A stretch of DNA of 64,000 bases from Sinomicrobium weinanense. GTDB taxonomy: Bacteria > Bacteroidota > Bacteroidia > Flavobacteriales > Flavobacteriaceae. The translations under genes were made by a program, and so were the position numbers. The DNA is taken from assembly GCF_018863395.1 (NCBI RefSeq), contig NZ_JAHKRR010000003.1, positions 248,001-312,000 on the forward strand. The letters run 5' to 3'. The notes under the pieces were generated by a model. That model saw only the letters and a program-made list of their open reading frames with translations. It was not told the origin of the DNA and did not search any database. How positions within the stretch are numbered: position 1 is the first letter of the stretch; the number at the start of each line of letters is the position of its first letter. This document shows, piece after piece, positions 19,101 to 26,304 of this stretch.

Positions 19101-19242
19101 CCCCAACGATCAGAATATTAACCCCCGGCAGTGGTGCTTTATCCATGTTGGATGTCACTGTCCCGGTAACCATTCTTTCCTGTCCGTATCCATAGGCCGA
19201 TACGAACAGCAGGCACAGGCTCATTACTAAAAATCTCTTCAT
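16162..19242 (-). CDS. susC: SusC/RagA-family TonB-linked outer-membrane transporter
   Basis: 1026 residues. Signal peptide (about 1-21, ending YGYGQ), carboxypeptidase-regulatory-like domain (about 25-100), plug with the SusC signature LDEVVVTALGISREKKALTYA at about 105 and NGVILITTKKG near 245, then a 22-strand-type barrel ending SIGLNLNVNF. It is the energy-dependent channel of a SusCD pair. It is transcribed away from a LytS-type kinase across a 375-bp gap. No anti-sigma factor, HTCS or SusR lies beside it. Together with susD and the GH20 enzyme it makes a minimal utilisation locus. Confidence 0.95.
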   Translation of the reverse strand: MKRFLVMSLCLLFVSAYGYGQERMVTGTVTSNMDKAPLPGVNILIVGGSVGAVTDFDGNYSIQVSEGQQLQFSYIGFVTRTVTVGTESVINIELEEDTSRLDEVVVTALGISREKKALTYAAQEVKGDELTKVKQTNPINSLSGKSAGVTITRSSSGLGGAAKVVLRGNSSTSNNDPLYVIDGVPMLNSGNGSNGEEPGTDIYGGQTGNRDGGDAMSMINPDDIESMTVLKGASASALYGSQGANGVILITTKKGKEGALAVNFNTSFTVDNVMSLPKLQSEYQSPSAGQPIGENGRVSNPKSWGAKADGLSNDPKDFFKTGYTSINSLSLTAGNKKAQTYFSYATTVAGGVIPENRLTRNNLTLRETAKFLDDKIDVSASVNLSDQRIWNRPTNGLYSNPLTGVYLHPVGIDRNIYKNKFEYFNPEINMMDQYASSFDENIQQNPYWLIHRNPSKDIAQRVLANVSVKYQVTDAFSIKSRGSFDKSFFTFDKRIYAGSDLALSAENGRYIFEKTENTQQYVDFIASFSKDVSEDFSLTALLGTSLTKYKIGDRIFIDSGRDGIGLNFPNVFTLANIATTNNMKQTVENREVQSVFGSANLAYKRMLYLDVTGRTDWSSTLAMTNSYSFFYPSVGLTGVLSEMFTMPEAITFAKVRASYAEVGKDIPPYATIPLNSISDTGPNVGSPVFAPIEGETLKPERQKSFELGTEWRFFQGRLGLDFTYYDTRTTDQIFFIQAEPNPSGYSQNIVNAGEISNKGFEIVLNGKPIANDKVTWNTALNFARNDNEVISVHPSLQNGEAIITERGVNGYEYALIEGEDFGSIKARSLIRDENGMPVISPSGTLLFTDFETVAHAQPDFTLGWNNSLEIGDFTVNLLIDGKFGGDVLSVTEAINDFYGVSRASAKARNTNGGMINVVNENGEASQITAQEYYTAIGGRAGMLGEYVYDATNISLRELSIGYGLTLKDSFIQKINFSLIANNLFFIYKDAPFDPNVAASTGLGLQGVDIYNQPSTRSIGLNLNVNF

Positions 19243-19617
19243 TTGTTTTGTTTTTTTGATTTGACAAAGAACATTCTATTGGAAAATCCCACGATTGCAC
19301 TGCTTTTTTAACAATAATCCCGAAGATTACCAGAAAAAATTCGTGTACATTTCACAATGAAAAATGGACATTAGTTGGTGAACCGAAGCTATTATTATTA
19401 AATTTTCGTTAAAAATTATTTATATAAATAACATATATTAAACAACAAACAACATGTATTTGTAGACCAATGATATTTTCAGGAAAAATGACTTCTTTAA
19501 CATTAACATTTTAACTTTTCTTTTTTACCTTGAACACAAAAATTCACGACAGTTACGGCGGAATAAGCACTGACTGTCCACCCCATTACACCGACCGGTC
19601 TTTAAAAACCGTTAAAC
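19243..19617. promoter_or_regulatory. Divergent regulatory gap between susC and the LytS-type kinase
   Basis: This 375-bp AT-rich gap must hold both promoters. A perfect 16-bp palindrome, TTATTTATATAAATAA (19416-19431), sits near its middle and could be an operator. A TACCTTG at 19526-19532 is a weak -7 candidate for the kinase. I see no exact TAnnTTTG for susC and no gene in the gap. Confidence 0.4.
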
Positions 19618-20679
19618 ATGAAGAACACTTCCGGCCCGATCACATACAACTACGCCATTCCTCTTAAATATCACCTGGTCTTCTGGGTCCTCTATTACAT
19701 TTTCAACACGATCCGATGGGGCGGTTATTTTGACGATTACTTTTATTCCGCCAAATCCAACCTGGTGAGTTTCTTTGTGAGCATTCTCTTTTGTTACTGG
19801 CACATCTATGTCCTTATTCCGAAATATATCGTCCGCAAGAAAATCATCCCGTATATCATATGGATGATCGTTTCTTCTGTTTTCTTTTATTTCCTCAAAA
19901 CAGGAATGATGTATGTATTCATCGATAAGACCATCTGGCCCGAAGCTCCCGAAGGCCAGACAGCTCCGAGCCTTAACCACTTTATCACGGTAGTACTCGG
20001 GGAACTTTATGTCATCGCTTTTGTCTCTGCCATAAAACTGACCATAGACTGGATCTCGGTGAAGAACCAGCGCGATGAACTCCAGAAACTACAATTACAG
20101 ACCGAAATAAAATACCTCCGGGCACAGATGCAGCCGCACTTTTTTTTTAACACCCTGAACAGCCTGTATGCGCTGACCCTGAAAAAATCTGACAATGCCC
20201 CGAGGGTGGTCGTAAAACTCTCGGAGATCATGCAGTATGTCCTATATGAAGTACAGGAGCCCCGTATCCACCTTACCAGGGAAATACGGTATATTAACAG
20301 CTATGTCAACCTGGAAGAATTGCGGTGTGGAAATATCGATCTTACACTCAACATTATAGGCAATATCGAAGAAGTAAAGACCCCGCCATTGTTGTTTTTG
20401 CCTTTTATAGAAAATTGTTTTAAACACGGAGGGCATACAGAAGAAAGGATGCAAATAGACCTGACCTTTAAGTCCCTCCCCGGAGACCAGAGCCTTCATT
20501 TTCTGGTAAAAAATACCATAAACCCGGAAGATGGTTCTATAAAACCCAAAGGAGGAATCGGGATAAAAAACGTAAAACGCCGGTTGTTCCTGCTATACCA
20601 GAATAATTTTGTACTGCAAACAGGGATAAAGAAAAATCATTTTGTTGCATACCTCAAGATTCCTGTGAAGGACAATTAG
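19618..20679 (+). CDS. LytS/YehU-type sensor histidine kinase
   Basis: 353 residues. The N-terminal 145 residues form four TM helices (YHLVFWVLYYIF, NLVSFFVSILFCYWHIYVL, YIIWMIVSSVFFYFL, VVLGELYVIAFVSAIKL). A short coiled coil (NQRDELQKLQLQ) follows, then the His_kinase domain with the phosphoacceptor His174 in QPHFFFNTLN. The ATPase region has the N-box PFIENCFKHG and the G-box GGIGIKNVKRRL. Such kinases normally have a LytTR response regulator directly downstream; none is present here, only a 247-bp repeat region and then cutC on the opposite strand. It is divergent from susC, so a role in its control is possible. Confidence 0.93.
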   Translation: MKNTSGPITYNYAIPLKYHLVFWVLYYIFNTIRWGGYFDDYFYSAKSNLVSFFVSILFCYWHIYVLIPKYIVRKKIIPYIIWMIVSSVFFYFLKTGMMYVFIDKTIWPEAPEGQTAPSLNHFITVVLGELYVIAFVSAIKLTIDWISVKNQRDELQKLQLQTEIKYLRAQMQPHFFFNTLNSLYALTLKKSDNAPRVVVKLSEIMQYVLYEVQEPRIHLTREIRYINSYVNLEELRCGNIDLTLNIIGNIEEVKTPPLLFLPFIENCFKHGGHTEERMQIDLTFKSLPGDQSLHFLVKNTINPEDGSIKPKGGIGIKNVKRRLFLLYQNNFVLQTGIKKNHFVAYLKIPVKDN

Positions 20680-20735
20680 GAAGAAAGTTTCAGGTTTTTG
20701 TCTGGTTGCGAATATTTTCGCCCTCCATCAAGGGC

Positions 20736-20883
20736 AATGTCATTTAGTTAAGGTTATGGATAATAAATGTATCACCCTTTCAGGGTTTTGAACCTCTTTA
20801 ATGCCTTTGTTTCTATAAAAATGTCAGCCTTTCAGGCTTTTTCAATCCCGAAGGGGTGATAATTTGCTGAACTAAATGACATT
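20736..20883. repeat. REP/BIME-like palindromic element with nested inverted repeats
   Basis: A perfect 14-bp inverted repeat, AATGTCATTTAGTT (20736-20749) and AACTAAATGACATT (20870-20883), encloses a second one, TATCACCC (20770-20777) / GGGTGATA (20854-20861), and a smaller GCCTttcAGGC hairpin. The 148-bp unit can fold into one long branched hairpin. Similar sequences in Bacteroidota accompany REP-type transposases. No transposase is in the window. It fills the gap between the convergent kinase and cutC genes. Confidence 0.65.
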
Positions 20884-20926
20884 CCCGTGGCGGAGGCTAG
20901 TACCGTTTACAGATTACCAAAACTAA

Positions 20927-21661
20927 TCAGGCTTCCCTTCTTATCCGGGATATGATGGTTTCTATCTTCTCCCCGTCCGAAACCGTAACATTGGTCTCGT
21001 CCAGGAACCTGGGACTGTTCATGGATATTTCCGGGGTTTGGTCCAATACGCGCTGTAAGGTTGTTGCGGAAAAATGGATCTCGGTGAACCCATTCCGTAC
21101 AAAATCCAGGACATTGTCTGCATTGATGCCTCCCCCGGGCATAATAACGGGCCGGCCCCCGCAGTGTTCCATTAACCGTACCAGGGTGTCCATGCCTAGG
21201 GCAGCAGTGGCTTTTTGTCCGGAGGTCAGGATACGGTTTACTCCTATTTCCTTTAGCTTATCCGCAATTTCCAGCGGATCGCTTACCCAGTCTATGGCCC
21301 GGTGAAACGTAAAAATAAGCGGGCCGGCAAGTTCTTTGAGTTCTTTGGTGCGTTCCACATCCAGCTCGTTATCGGCAGTGAGCACCCCCGATACAATGCC
21401 TGAACAGCCTGCTTCCCTGCAAAAAACGATGTCTCTTTTCATAATGTCGAACTCATCCCTGTCATAGCAAAAACTTCCGCTTCTCGGCCGGATAAGTACA
21501 TGGACCGGGATATCCAGTTCTTCCGTTACTTTCCTGATAAGCCCGTAAGACGGCGTAATACCGCCTACGCCCAGTTCGGTGCAAAGTTCAATACGGTCTG
21601 CTCCGGCCTGTTGGGCATTCCGGGCAGATAAAAACGAACTGGCACAAATTTCTACGATCAT
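20927..21661 (-). CDS. cutC: CutC family TIM-barrel protein
   Basis: 244 residues from the ATG at 21661, which gives the family's usual start MIVEICASSFLSARNAQQAG; the frame extends 20 codons upstream through repeat DNA and should be ignored. Conserved parts include ADRIELCTELGVGGITPSYGL, VHVLIRPRSGSFCYD, TFHRAIDW, and the closing IMPGGGINADNV. CutC was named for copper tolerance in E. coli, but its enzymatic role is unproven and the fold resembles an enzyme acting on a small metabolite. It is downstream of a GH20 gene on the same strand, separated by a large hairpin. The location hints at a carbohydrate-related task. Confidence 0.92.
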   Translation of the reverse strand: MIVEICASSFLSARNAQQAGADRIELCTELGVGGITPSYGLIRKVTEELDIPVHVLIRPRSGSFCYDRDEFDIMKRDIVFCREAGCSGIVSGVLTADNELDVERTKELKELAGPLIFTFHRAIDWVSDPLEIADKLKEIGVNRILTSGQKATAALGMDTLVRLMEHCGGRPVIMPGGGINADNVLDFVRNGFTEIHFSATTLQRVLDQTPEISMNSPRFLDETNVTVSDGEKIETIISRIRREA

Positions 21662-21686
21662 TTTAATTGGGTTTGATATTGAAAAA

Positions 21687-21816
21687 CGAGATCTCAAAAA
21701 GTCATATAAGCCAAACGTCATTCTGAACTTGTTTCAGAATCCCATCTTTCCGGATCGGGATGGGATTCTGAAACAAGTTCAGGTTGACGTAGATATCATT
21801 AACTTTTGAGACCTCG
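21687..21816. repeat. 130-bp near-perfect intergenic hairpin between GH20 and cutC
   Basis: The inner arms, 21715-21746 and 21759-21790, are 32 nt each with two mismatches around a 12-nt loop. Outer arms CGAGATCTCAAAAAGT (21687-21702) and ACTTTTGAGACCTCG (21802-21816) continue the symmetry with one mismatch and one gap. The core word TTCTGAACTTGTTTCAGAATC belongs to a repeat commonly seen between genes in many bacteria. It would block or stabilise the transcript between GH20 and cutC. Confidence 0.85.
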
Positions 21817-21867
21817 TCGTCTTTAATTCTTCAGTTTATCTATACAAGGATCATATATCCCTGCTGC

Positions 21868-23562
21868 TTACTCCTGATCCTCTGTTTTCTTTGCGTCTTT
21901 TTCCTTCTTTATCCCCTCTTCTTTCTTATCTCCGTAATTCACGTCCAGGGCGTCCAGGCGTTTCAGCACGGGTTCCAGTCGATACAGGAAGTCATCATAG
22001 TCCTTGTTCTCTTTGGCGCTCCAGGCTACTTCGGCCATGGCTATGGCCCGGGGGTATTCCATGTATTCCACTTTTTCGGGAGTTTCTATATACTCTGTCC
22101 ACAGGTTGACCTGGCTTCCCAATACGTATTTTTCTTCTTCGGGGGTCAGTTCTTCGGGAACGGGCTCAAAGCTGTATACTTTTTGCAGGGGCAGGTACCC
22201 GCCAATGGCCAGGGGCTCTTTCTTTTCCTGGTCTTCTTTATACTGGTAGTAATCGAGATAACAATGAGAGGTTGGCGTCAGGATCACATCGTGATGCTGT
22301 TTGGCTGCTTCCACTGCACCTTCGGTACCTCTCCACGACATTACGGTGGCGTTCGGTGCCAGTCCGCCTTCGAGGATCTCGTCCCATCCTATGATCTGTT
22401 TTCCTTTGCTGTTCAGGTATTTTTCCATACGGTGTATAAAATAGCTCTGCAACTCGTGTTCGTCGGCAAGGCCTTCGCTTCTTATGAGGGCCTGGCATAC
22501 CTCGCACTGCTCCCAGTTGTCTTTCGGGGCTTCGTCACCGCCGATATGGATGTACTTGCTCGGAAAGAGTTCGATCACCTCATCCAGCACGCCTTCGAGG
22601 AATTTAAATGTTTCTTCCCTGGTACAGTAGATATTTTTGTGTATTCCCCAGGTTCCCTGCACCTGATATGGCCCGCCACCGGTGCAACCAAGTTCCGGGT
22701 AGGCCGCCAGTACTGCTTCGGAGTGTCCGGGCATTTCTATCTCGGGGATCACGGTAACATAGCGTTCCTGTGCATATTTCACTACTTCCTTTATTTCTTC
22801 CTGCGTATAAAATCCGCCATAGCGGGTCCTGTCCCATTTCTGCGGCTTATCGTTATAGTGGCCTATTAAGGTACTGTCGCGATAAGCGGAAACTTCGGTA
22901 AGTTCAGGATATTTTTTGATCTCGATACGCCAGCCCTGGTCTTCGGTAAGGTGCCAGTGAAAGGTATTGAACTTGAACATGGCCATCAGATCGATATACT
23001 TTTTTATAAATTCCACCGGGAAGAAATGCCTCCCTACATCGAGCATTTGTCCGCGGTATACAAAACGGGGTTCGTCATAAACTTCTACTGTGGGGATAGC
23101 GATCTCTTTTTCGCCGTCTTCCGTGTAATTCCCTTTTTCCAAATCCACAGGCATAAGCTGCCTCAGGCTCTGTATGGCGTAAAACGCACCCTTGGGGGAA
23201 GCGGCAGAAACGGTTATATTTTTCGGAGTTACACTGAGTTTATAGGCTTCCGGATTGGAAATGCTGCTGTCTTCCTTAAAAATAACAGTATTGCCCGATT
23301 CTTTTTCGGCCTGTCCCATTGTAATGGCAGCACCATTATTGACGTAATCTGAAAAAAATGTCGCTACCGGAGCAAAAGATTCCGGATACAGAACTTTGGT
23401 ATCTTCATCCAGCACAAAGACATCGTTCTGAAACTCTATCTTTGAAGGTTGCGGGACTATTCCTACTTTTTCAACGTTTTTCTTCTCCTGCTTACAAGCC
23501 GTATAGAGAAAGATCACTGCCGTTAGTATACAAAAACGGGTCGTTTGTCTAAAAATACGCAT
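21868..23562 (-). CDS. Beta-N-acetylhexosaminidase, GH20, lipoprotein
   Basis: 564 residues. The lipobox YTAC gives lipidated Cys23. A GH20b-like N-terminal domain (about 30-165) comes before the catalytic TIM barrel (about 170-520). The catalytic pair is Asp343-Glu344 in HIGGDE, and the sequence GWDEILEGGL and SWRGTEGA follow as in other family members. It removes terminal beta-GlcNAc or GalNAc by substrate-assisted catalysis. The C-terminal tail is Lys/Glu-rich (KKEEGIKKEKDAKK) and looks disordered. An excellent promoter precedes the gene. It probably acts with the SusCD pair on an amino-sugar glycan. Confidence 0.95.
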   Translation of the reverse strand: MRIFRQTTRFCILTAVIFLYTACKQEKKNVEKVGIVPQPSKIEFQNDVFVLDEDTKVLYPESFAPVATFFSDYVNNGAAITMGQAEKESGNTVIFKEDSSISNPEAYKLSVTPKNITVSAASPKGAFYAIQSLRQLMPVDLEKGNYTEDGEKEIAIPTVEVYDEPRFVYRGQMLDVGRHFFPVEFIKKYIDLMAMFKFNTFHWHLTEDQGWRIEIKKYPELTEVSAYRDSTLIGHYNDKPQKWDRTRYGGFYTQEEIKEVVKYAQERYVTVIPEIEMPGHSEAVLAAYPELGCTGGGPYQVQGTWGIHKNIYCTREETFKFLEGVLDEVIELFPSKYIHIGGDEAPKDNWEQCEVCQALIRSEGLADEHELQSYFIHRMEKYLNSKGKQIIGWDEILEGGLAPNATVMSWRGTEGAVEAAKQHHDVILTPTSHCYLDYYQYKEDQEKKEPLAIGGYLPLQKVYSFEPVPEELTPEEEKYVLGSQVNLWTEYIETPEKVEYMEYPRAIAMAEVAWSAKENKDYDDFLYRLEPVLKRLDALDVNYGDKKEEGIKKEKDAKKTEDQE

Positions 23563-23597
23563 AAAGGTTGTAGTTTTTTAATTAAGATGCTTTAAAT

Positions 23598-23630
23598 CAA
23601 ATATATAAAAATCCGATCAAAAACGTCAAA
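23598..23630 (-). promoter_or_regulatory. Promoter of the GH20 gene
   Basis: On the minus strand TTTG (23630-23627), a 21-bp spacer and TATATTTG (23605-23598) match the Bacteroidota consensus fully. The predicted leader is about 30 nt. It is the best promoter match in the window. Confidence 0.65.
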
Positions 23631-23717
23631 AAATATTTTTCTGAGGGGTGTTATCGATACCATTTACTGGTTACAGGTTCAGATGGTGTATAACCTGAAA
23701 CCTGTAACTTGTAACCT

Positions 23718-26033
23718 CTACCCCTCCATCTGCTGTTTTTCTCTCTTCTCTTTTTCCTGCTTCTCTTTTTCCTGTGCGTCCACCACAGCCACGGCTGCCA
23801 TATTCACTATTTCTTCCACGCTTGCACCCAATTGCAGGATATGCACAGGCTTTTGCATCCCCAGCAAAATAGGACCGATAGAATCGGCCTTGTTGAGTTC
23901 CTTCATTAACTTATAGGTGATGTTGGCCGCATCTAGGTTGGGAAATATGAGGGTGTTTACTTTTTTGCCCGCCAGCTTGGAGAAGGGAAATTTGTCCTGG
24001 AGCATGTCCCGGTTCAGTGCAAAATCTGATTGGAGTTCCCCGTCCACAATGATCTCCGGGTGATATTTGTGCAGGTAGGTTACCGCATCCCTGACCTTGG
24101 AAGCCTCCGGAAAGGCAGATGAACCAAAGTTACCATAAGAAAGCATGGCGATCACGGGTTCAAAGCCGAACATTTTTACGGTATGAGCCGCCATTTGCAC
24201 TATTTTGGCCAGGTCTCTCCCCGTTGGATTGATATTGATGGAGGTATCGGAAAGGAACATGGGGCCCCTTTCGGTGATCATCAGGTTCATGGCAGCTACC
24301 TTGGTTGTTCCTTTGGCTTTTCCTATAAGTTCGAGCATGGGTTTTACCACGGAAGGATAACTCCTCGAATATCCCGTGACCAGGGCATCCGCATCGCCTT
24401 CATTGACCATCATCGCGGCAAAAAAGTTGCGTTCTCTCATCTTCTTTTCCGCTTCGTACAGTGTAATTCCGCTTCGTTGCCTGCTTTCCCAATAGCGTTT
24501 TGCATATTGGTTCTTTTTGTCGTTATGCTCATCGGTCTTGGGGTCGATAATGGGGACATCGATGTCGAACTCGATCTCTTTTTTAAGTTCCCGGATCATA
24601 TCTTCCCGGCCCAGGAGTATGGGATGTCCTATACCTTCTTCGTAAACGATCTGGGCCGCCTTTAAGACATCGAGCTGGTCGGCTTCGGCAAATACAATGC
24701 GCTTGGGGTCGGTCTTGGCCCTGTTGTGGAGCAAACGTACGATCTTGTTATCGTTGCCCAGCCTTTGCATAAGTTCTTCTTCATATCTTTCCCAGTCGTC
24801 GATGGGTTCGGTAGCCACACCACTTTCCATAGCGGCTTTTGCCACTGCGGGAGGGACTTTGGCAATAAGCCTCGGGTCGAACGGCTTGGGAATGATATAA
24901 TCCCTGCCGAAGTTGAGCTTGGTCTCCCCGTAAGCGATATTCACCTGCTCCGGGACGGTTTCCTTGGCCAGTTCGGCCAGAGCCACCACAGCAGCCATTT
25001 TCATTTCCTCGTTGATCTTGGTGGCCCGCACATCCAATGCGCCACGGAAGATAAACGGAAACCCGAGCACATTGTTCACCTGGTTGGGGTGGTCGGAACG
25101 CCCTGTAGCCATGATGATGTCTTTTCGCGTGGCCACAGCCAGGTCATAGGCAATCTCCGGGTTGGGATTGGCCATGGCAAAAACGATCGGGTCTTCGGCC
25201 ATCGACAACAACATTTCAGGGCTTACGATATCGGCAATAGACAGGCCGATGAACACATCGGCATCTTTCAGGGCCTCTTCGAGCGTATCTATCTTCCTGT
25301 CCGTAGCAAACTCCAGCTTTTCGCCAGAGAGGTTCTCACGGTCTTTCCGGATAACTCCCTTACTGTCCAGCATCACAATATTTTCCGCTTTCGCACCGAA
25401 AGCCTTGTACAACCGGGTACAGGAAACTGCTGCCGCACCCGCGCCGCTTACCACGATCTTTATATCTTCTATTTTTTTGTCCGAGATCTCCAGGGCATTC
25501 AGCAAGGCCGCGGCCGATATGATGGCCGTACCATGCTGGTCGTCGTGCATCACGGGGATATCCAGCTCTTCTTTAAGCCTCCGCTCTATTTCAAATGCTT
25601 CCGGGGCTTTGATGTCCTCCAGGTTAATCCCCCCGAAGGTCGGGGCTATGTTCTTTACGGTCTCGATGAATTTGTCCACATCCTTAGTGTCCACTTCTAT
25701 ATCAAACACATCGATATCGGCAAATATCTTGAACAGCAGTCCTTTTCCTTCCATCACCGGTTTTCCTGCTACCGGGCCTATATCTCCCAGCCCGAGCACC
25801 GCTGTTCCGTTAGATATCACAGCGACCAGGTTTCCCTTGGAAGTATATTTATAGGCATTGCGGGGATCTTTCTCTATTTCCAGGCAGGGTTCCGCCACCC
25901 CGGGAGAATAAGCCAGCGCCAGGTCTCTTTGCGTGGTATAGCGTTTTGTAGGAACCACCTTGATCTTGCCCGGCTGAGGTTTAGCATGATACACCAAAGC
26001 CTCTCTTCTCAGCTTGTTATTCTTTTTAGTCAT
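23718..26033 (-). CDS. maeB: NADP-dependent malic enzyme with phosphotransacetylase-like C-terminal domain
   Basis: 771 residues, the size of the MaeB multidomain type. The N-terminal malic domain (about 15-160, with YSPGVAEPC and DDQHGTAII) and the NAD(P)-binding domain (about 165-400, with VVSGAGAAAVSC and FAMANPNPEI) catalyse oxidative decarboxylation of malate to pyruvate. The C-terminal third (about 430-755) is a phosphate acetyltransferase-like domain, usually regulatory (acetyl-CoA response) rather than active. The protein supplies NADPH and pyruvate. It lies alone, with its own candidate promoter. The tail is rich in Lys/Glu/Gln. A GTTACAGGTT/AACCTGTAAC-type inverted repeat sits just past its stop. 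Confidence 0.96.
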   Translation of the reverse strand: MTKKNNKLRREALVYHAKPQPGKIKVVPTKRYTTQRDLALAYSPGVAEPCLEIEKDPRNAYKYTSKGNLVAVISNGTAVLGLGDIGPVAGKPVMEGKGLLFKIFADIDVFDIEVDTKDVDKFIETVKNIAPTFGGINLEDIKAPEAFEIERRLKEELDIPVMHDDQHGTAIISAAALLNALEISDKKIEDIKIVVSGAGAAAVSCTRLYKAFGAKAENIVMLDSKGVIRKDRENLSGEKLEFATDRKIDTLEEALKDADVFIGLSIADIVSPEMLLSMAEDPIVFAMANPNPEIAYDLAVATRKDIIMATGRSDHPNQVNNVLGFPFIFRGALDVRATKINEEMKMAAVVALAELAKETVPEQVNIAYGETKLNFGRDYIIPKPFDPRLIAKVPPAVAKAAMESGVATEPIDDWERYEEELMQRLGNDNKIVRLLHNRAKTDPKRIVFAEADQLDVLKAAQIVYEEGIGHPILLGREDMIRELKKEIEFDIDVPIIDPKTDEHNDKKNQYAKRYWESRQRSGITLYEAEKKMRERNFFAAMMVNEGDADALVTGYSRSYPSVVKPMLELIGKAKGTTKVAAMNLMITERGPMFLSDTSININPTGRDLAKIVQMAAHTVKMFGFEPVIAMLSYGNFGSSAFPEASKVRDAVTYLHKYHPEIIVDGELQSDFALNRDMLQDKFPFSKLAGKKVNTLIFPNLDAANITYKLMKELNKADSIGPILLGMQKPVHILQLGASVEEIVNMAAVAVVDAQEKEKQEKEKREKQQMEG

Positions 26034-26056
26034 GTCCGGTTTTTTTATAGGAAATA

Positions 26057-26090
26057 CAAAGGTAAAAGGAATAATTAACTGGAGCTACAA
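26057..26090 (-). promoter_or_regulatory. Candidate promoter of maeB
   Basis: Minus-strand TACCTTTG (26064-26057) matches TAnnTTTG exactly; TTG (26090-26088) lies 23 bp upstream, slightly too far. The leader would be about 18 nt. Confidence 0.45.
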
Positions 26091-26133
26091 GAAATTTTAA
26101 AATTCAAAAATGCGGGGGGCGGTGTTCAGTATT

Positions 26134-26258
26134 TGGTGATCGGTGGTCGGTAACTGGTGATCGGTGATCGGGGGCTTGTTGATGGAGATTTACAGGGTTA
26201 TAAGGATACATTACAACAAATGATAAATACAGTAAGTCTCTATAAATCTCCATCAACA
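26134..26258. repeat. Direct repeats plus perfect 16-bp inverted repeat between maeB and GH15
   Basis: Two copies of the 11-mer TGGTGATCGGT begin at 26134 and 26155, separated by a shortened copy (GGTCGGT). Beyond them a perfect 16-bp inverted repeat, TGTTGATGGAGATTTA (26177-26192) and its complement (26243-26258), encloses 50 nt. Similar word-like repeats occur elsewhere in the window (about 23660 and 45480). I see no gene in the 271-bp gap. Confidence 0.7.
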
Positions 26259-26304
26259 CCTACAAATCTCAACCAATTACACCGCATCCCGAACCGTAAA
26301 AACA

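Noticed and set aside
21662-21721. N-terminal extension of CutC to 21721
   Set aside because: The extra 20 codons lie in intergenic repeat DNA and the family's conserved start (MIVEIC) is at 21661.
24726-26078. 450-codon plus-strand frame opposite maeB
   Set aside because: Antisense shadow of a conserved enzyme gene.
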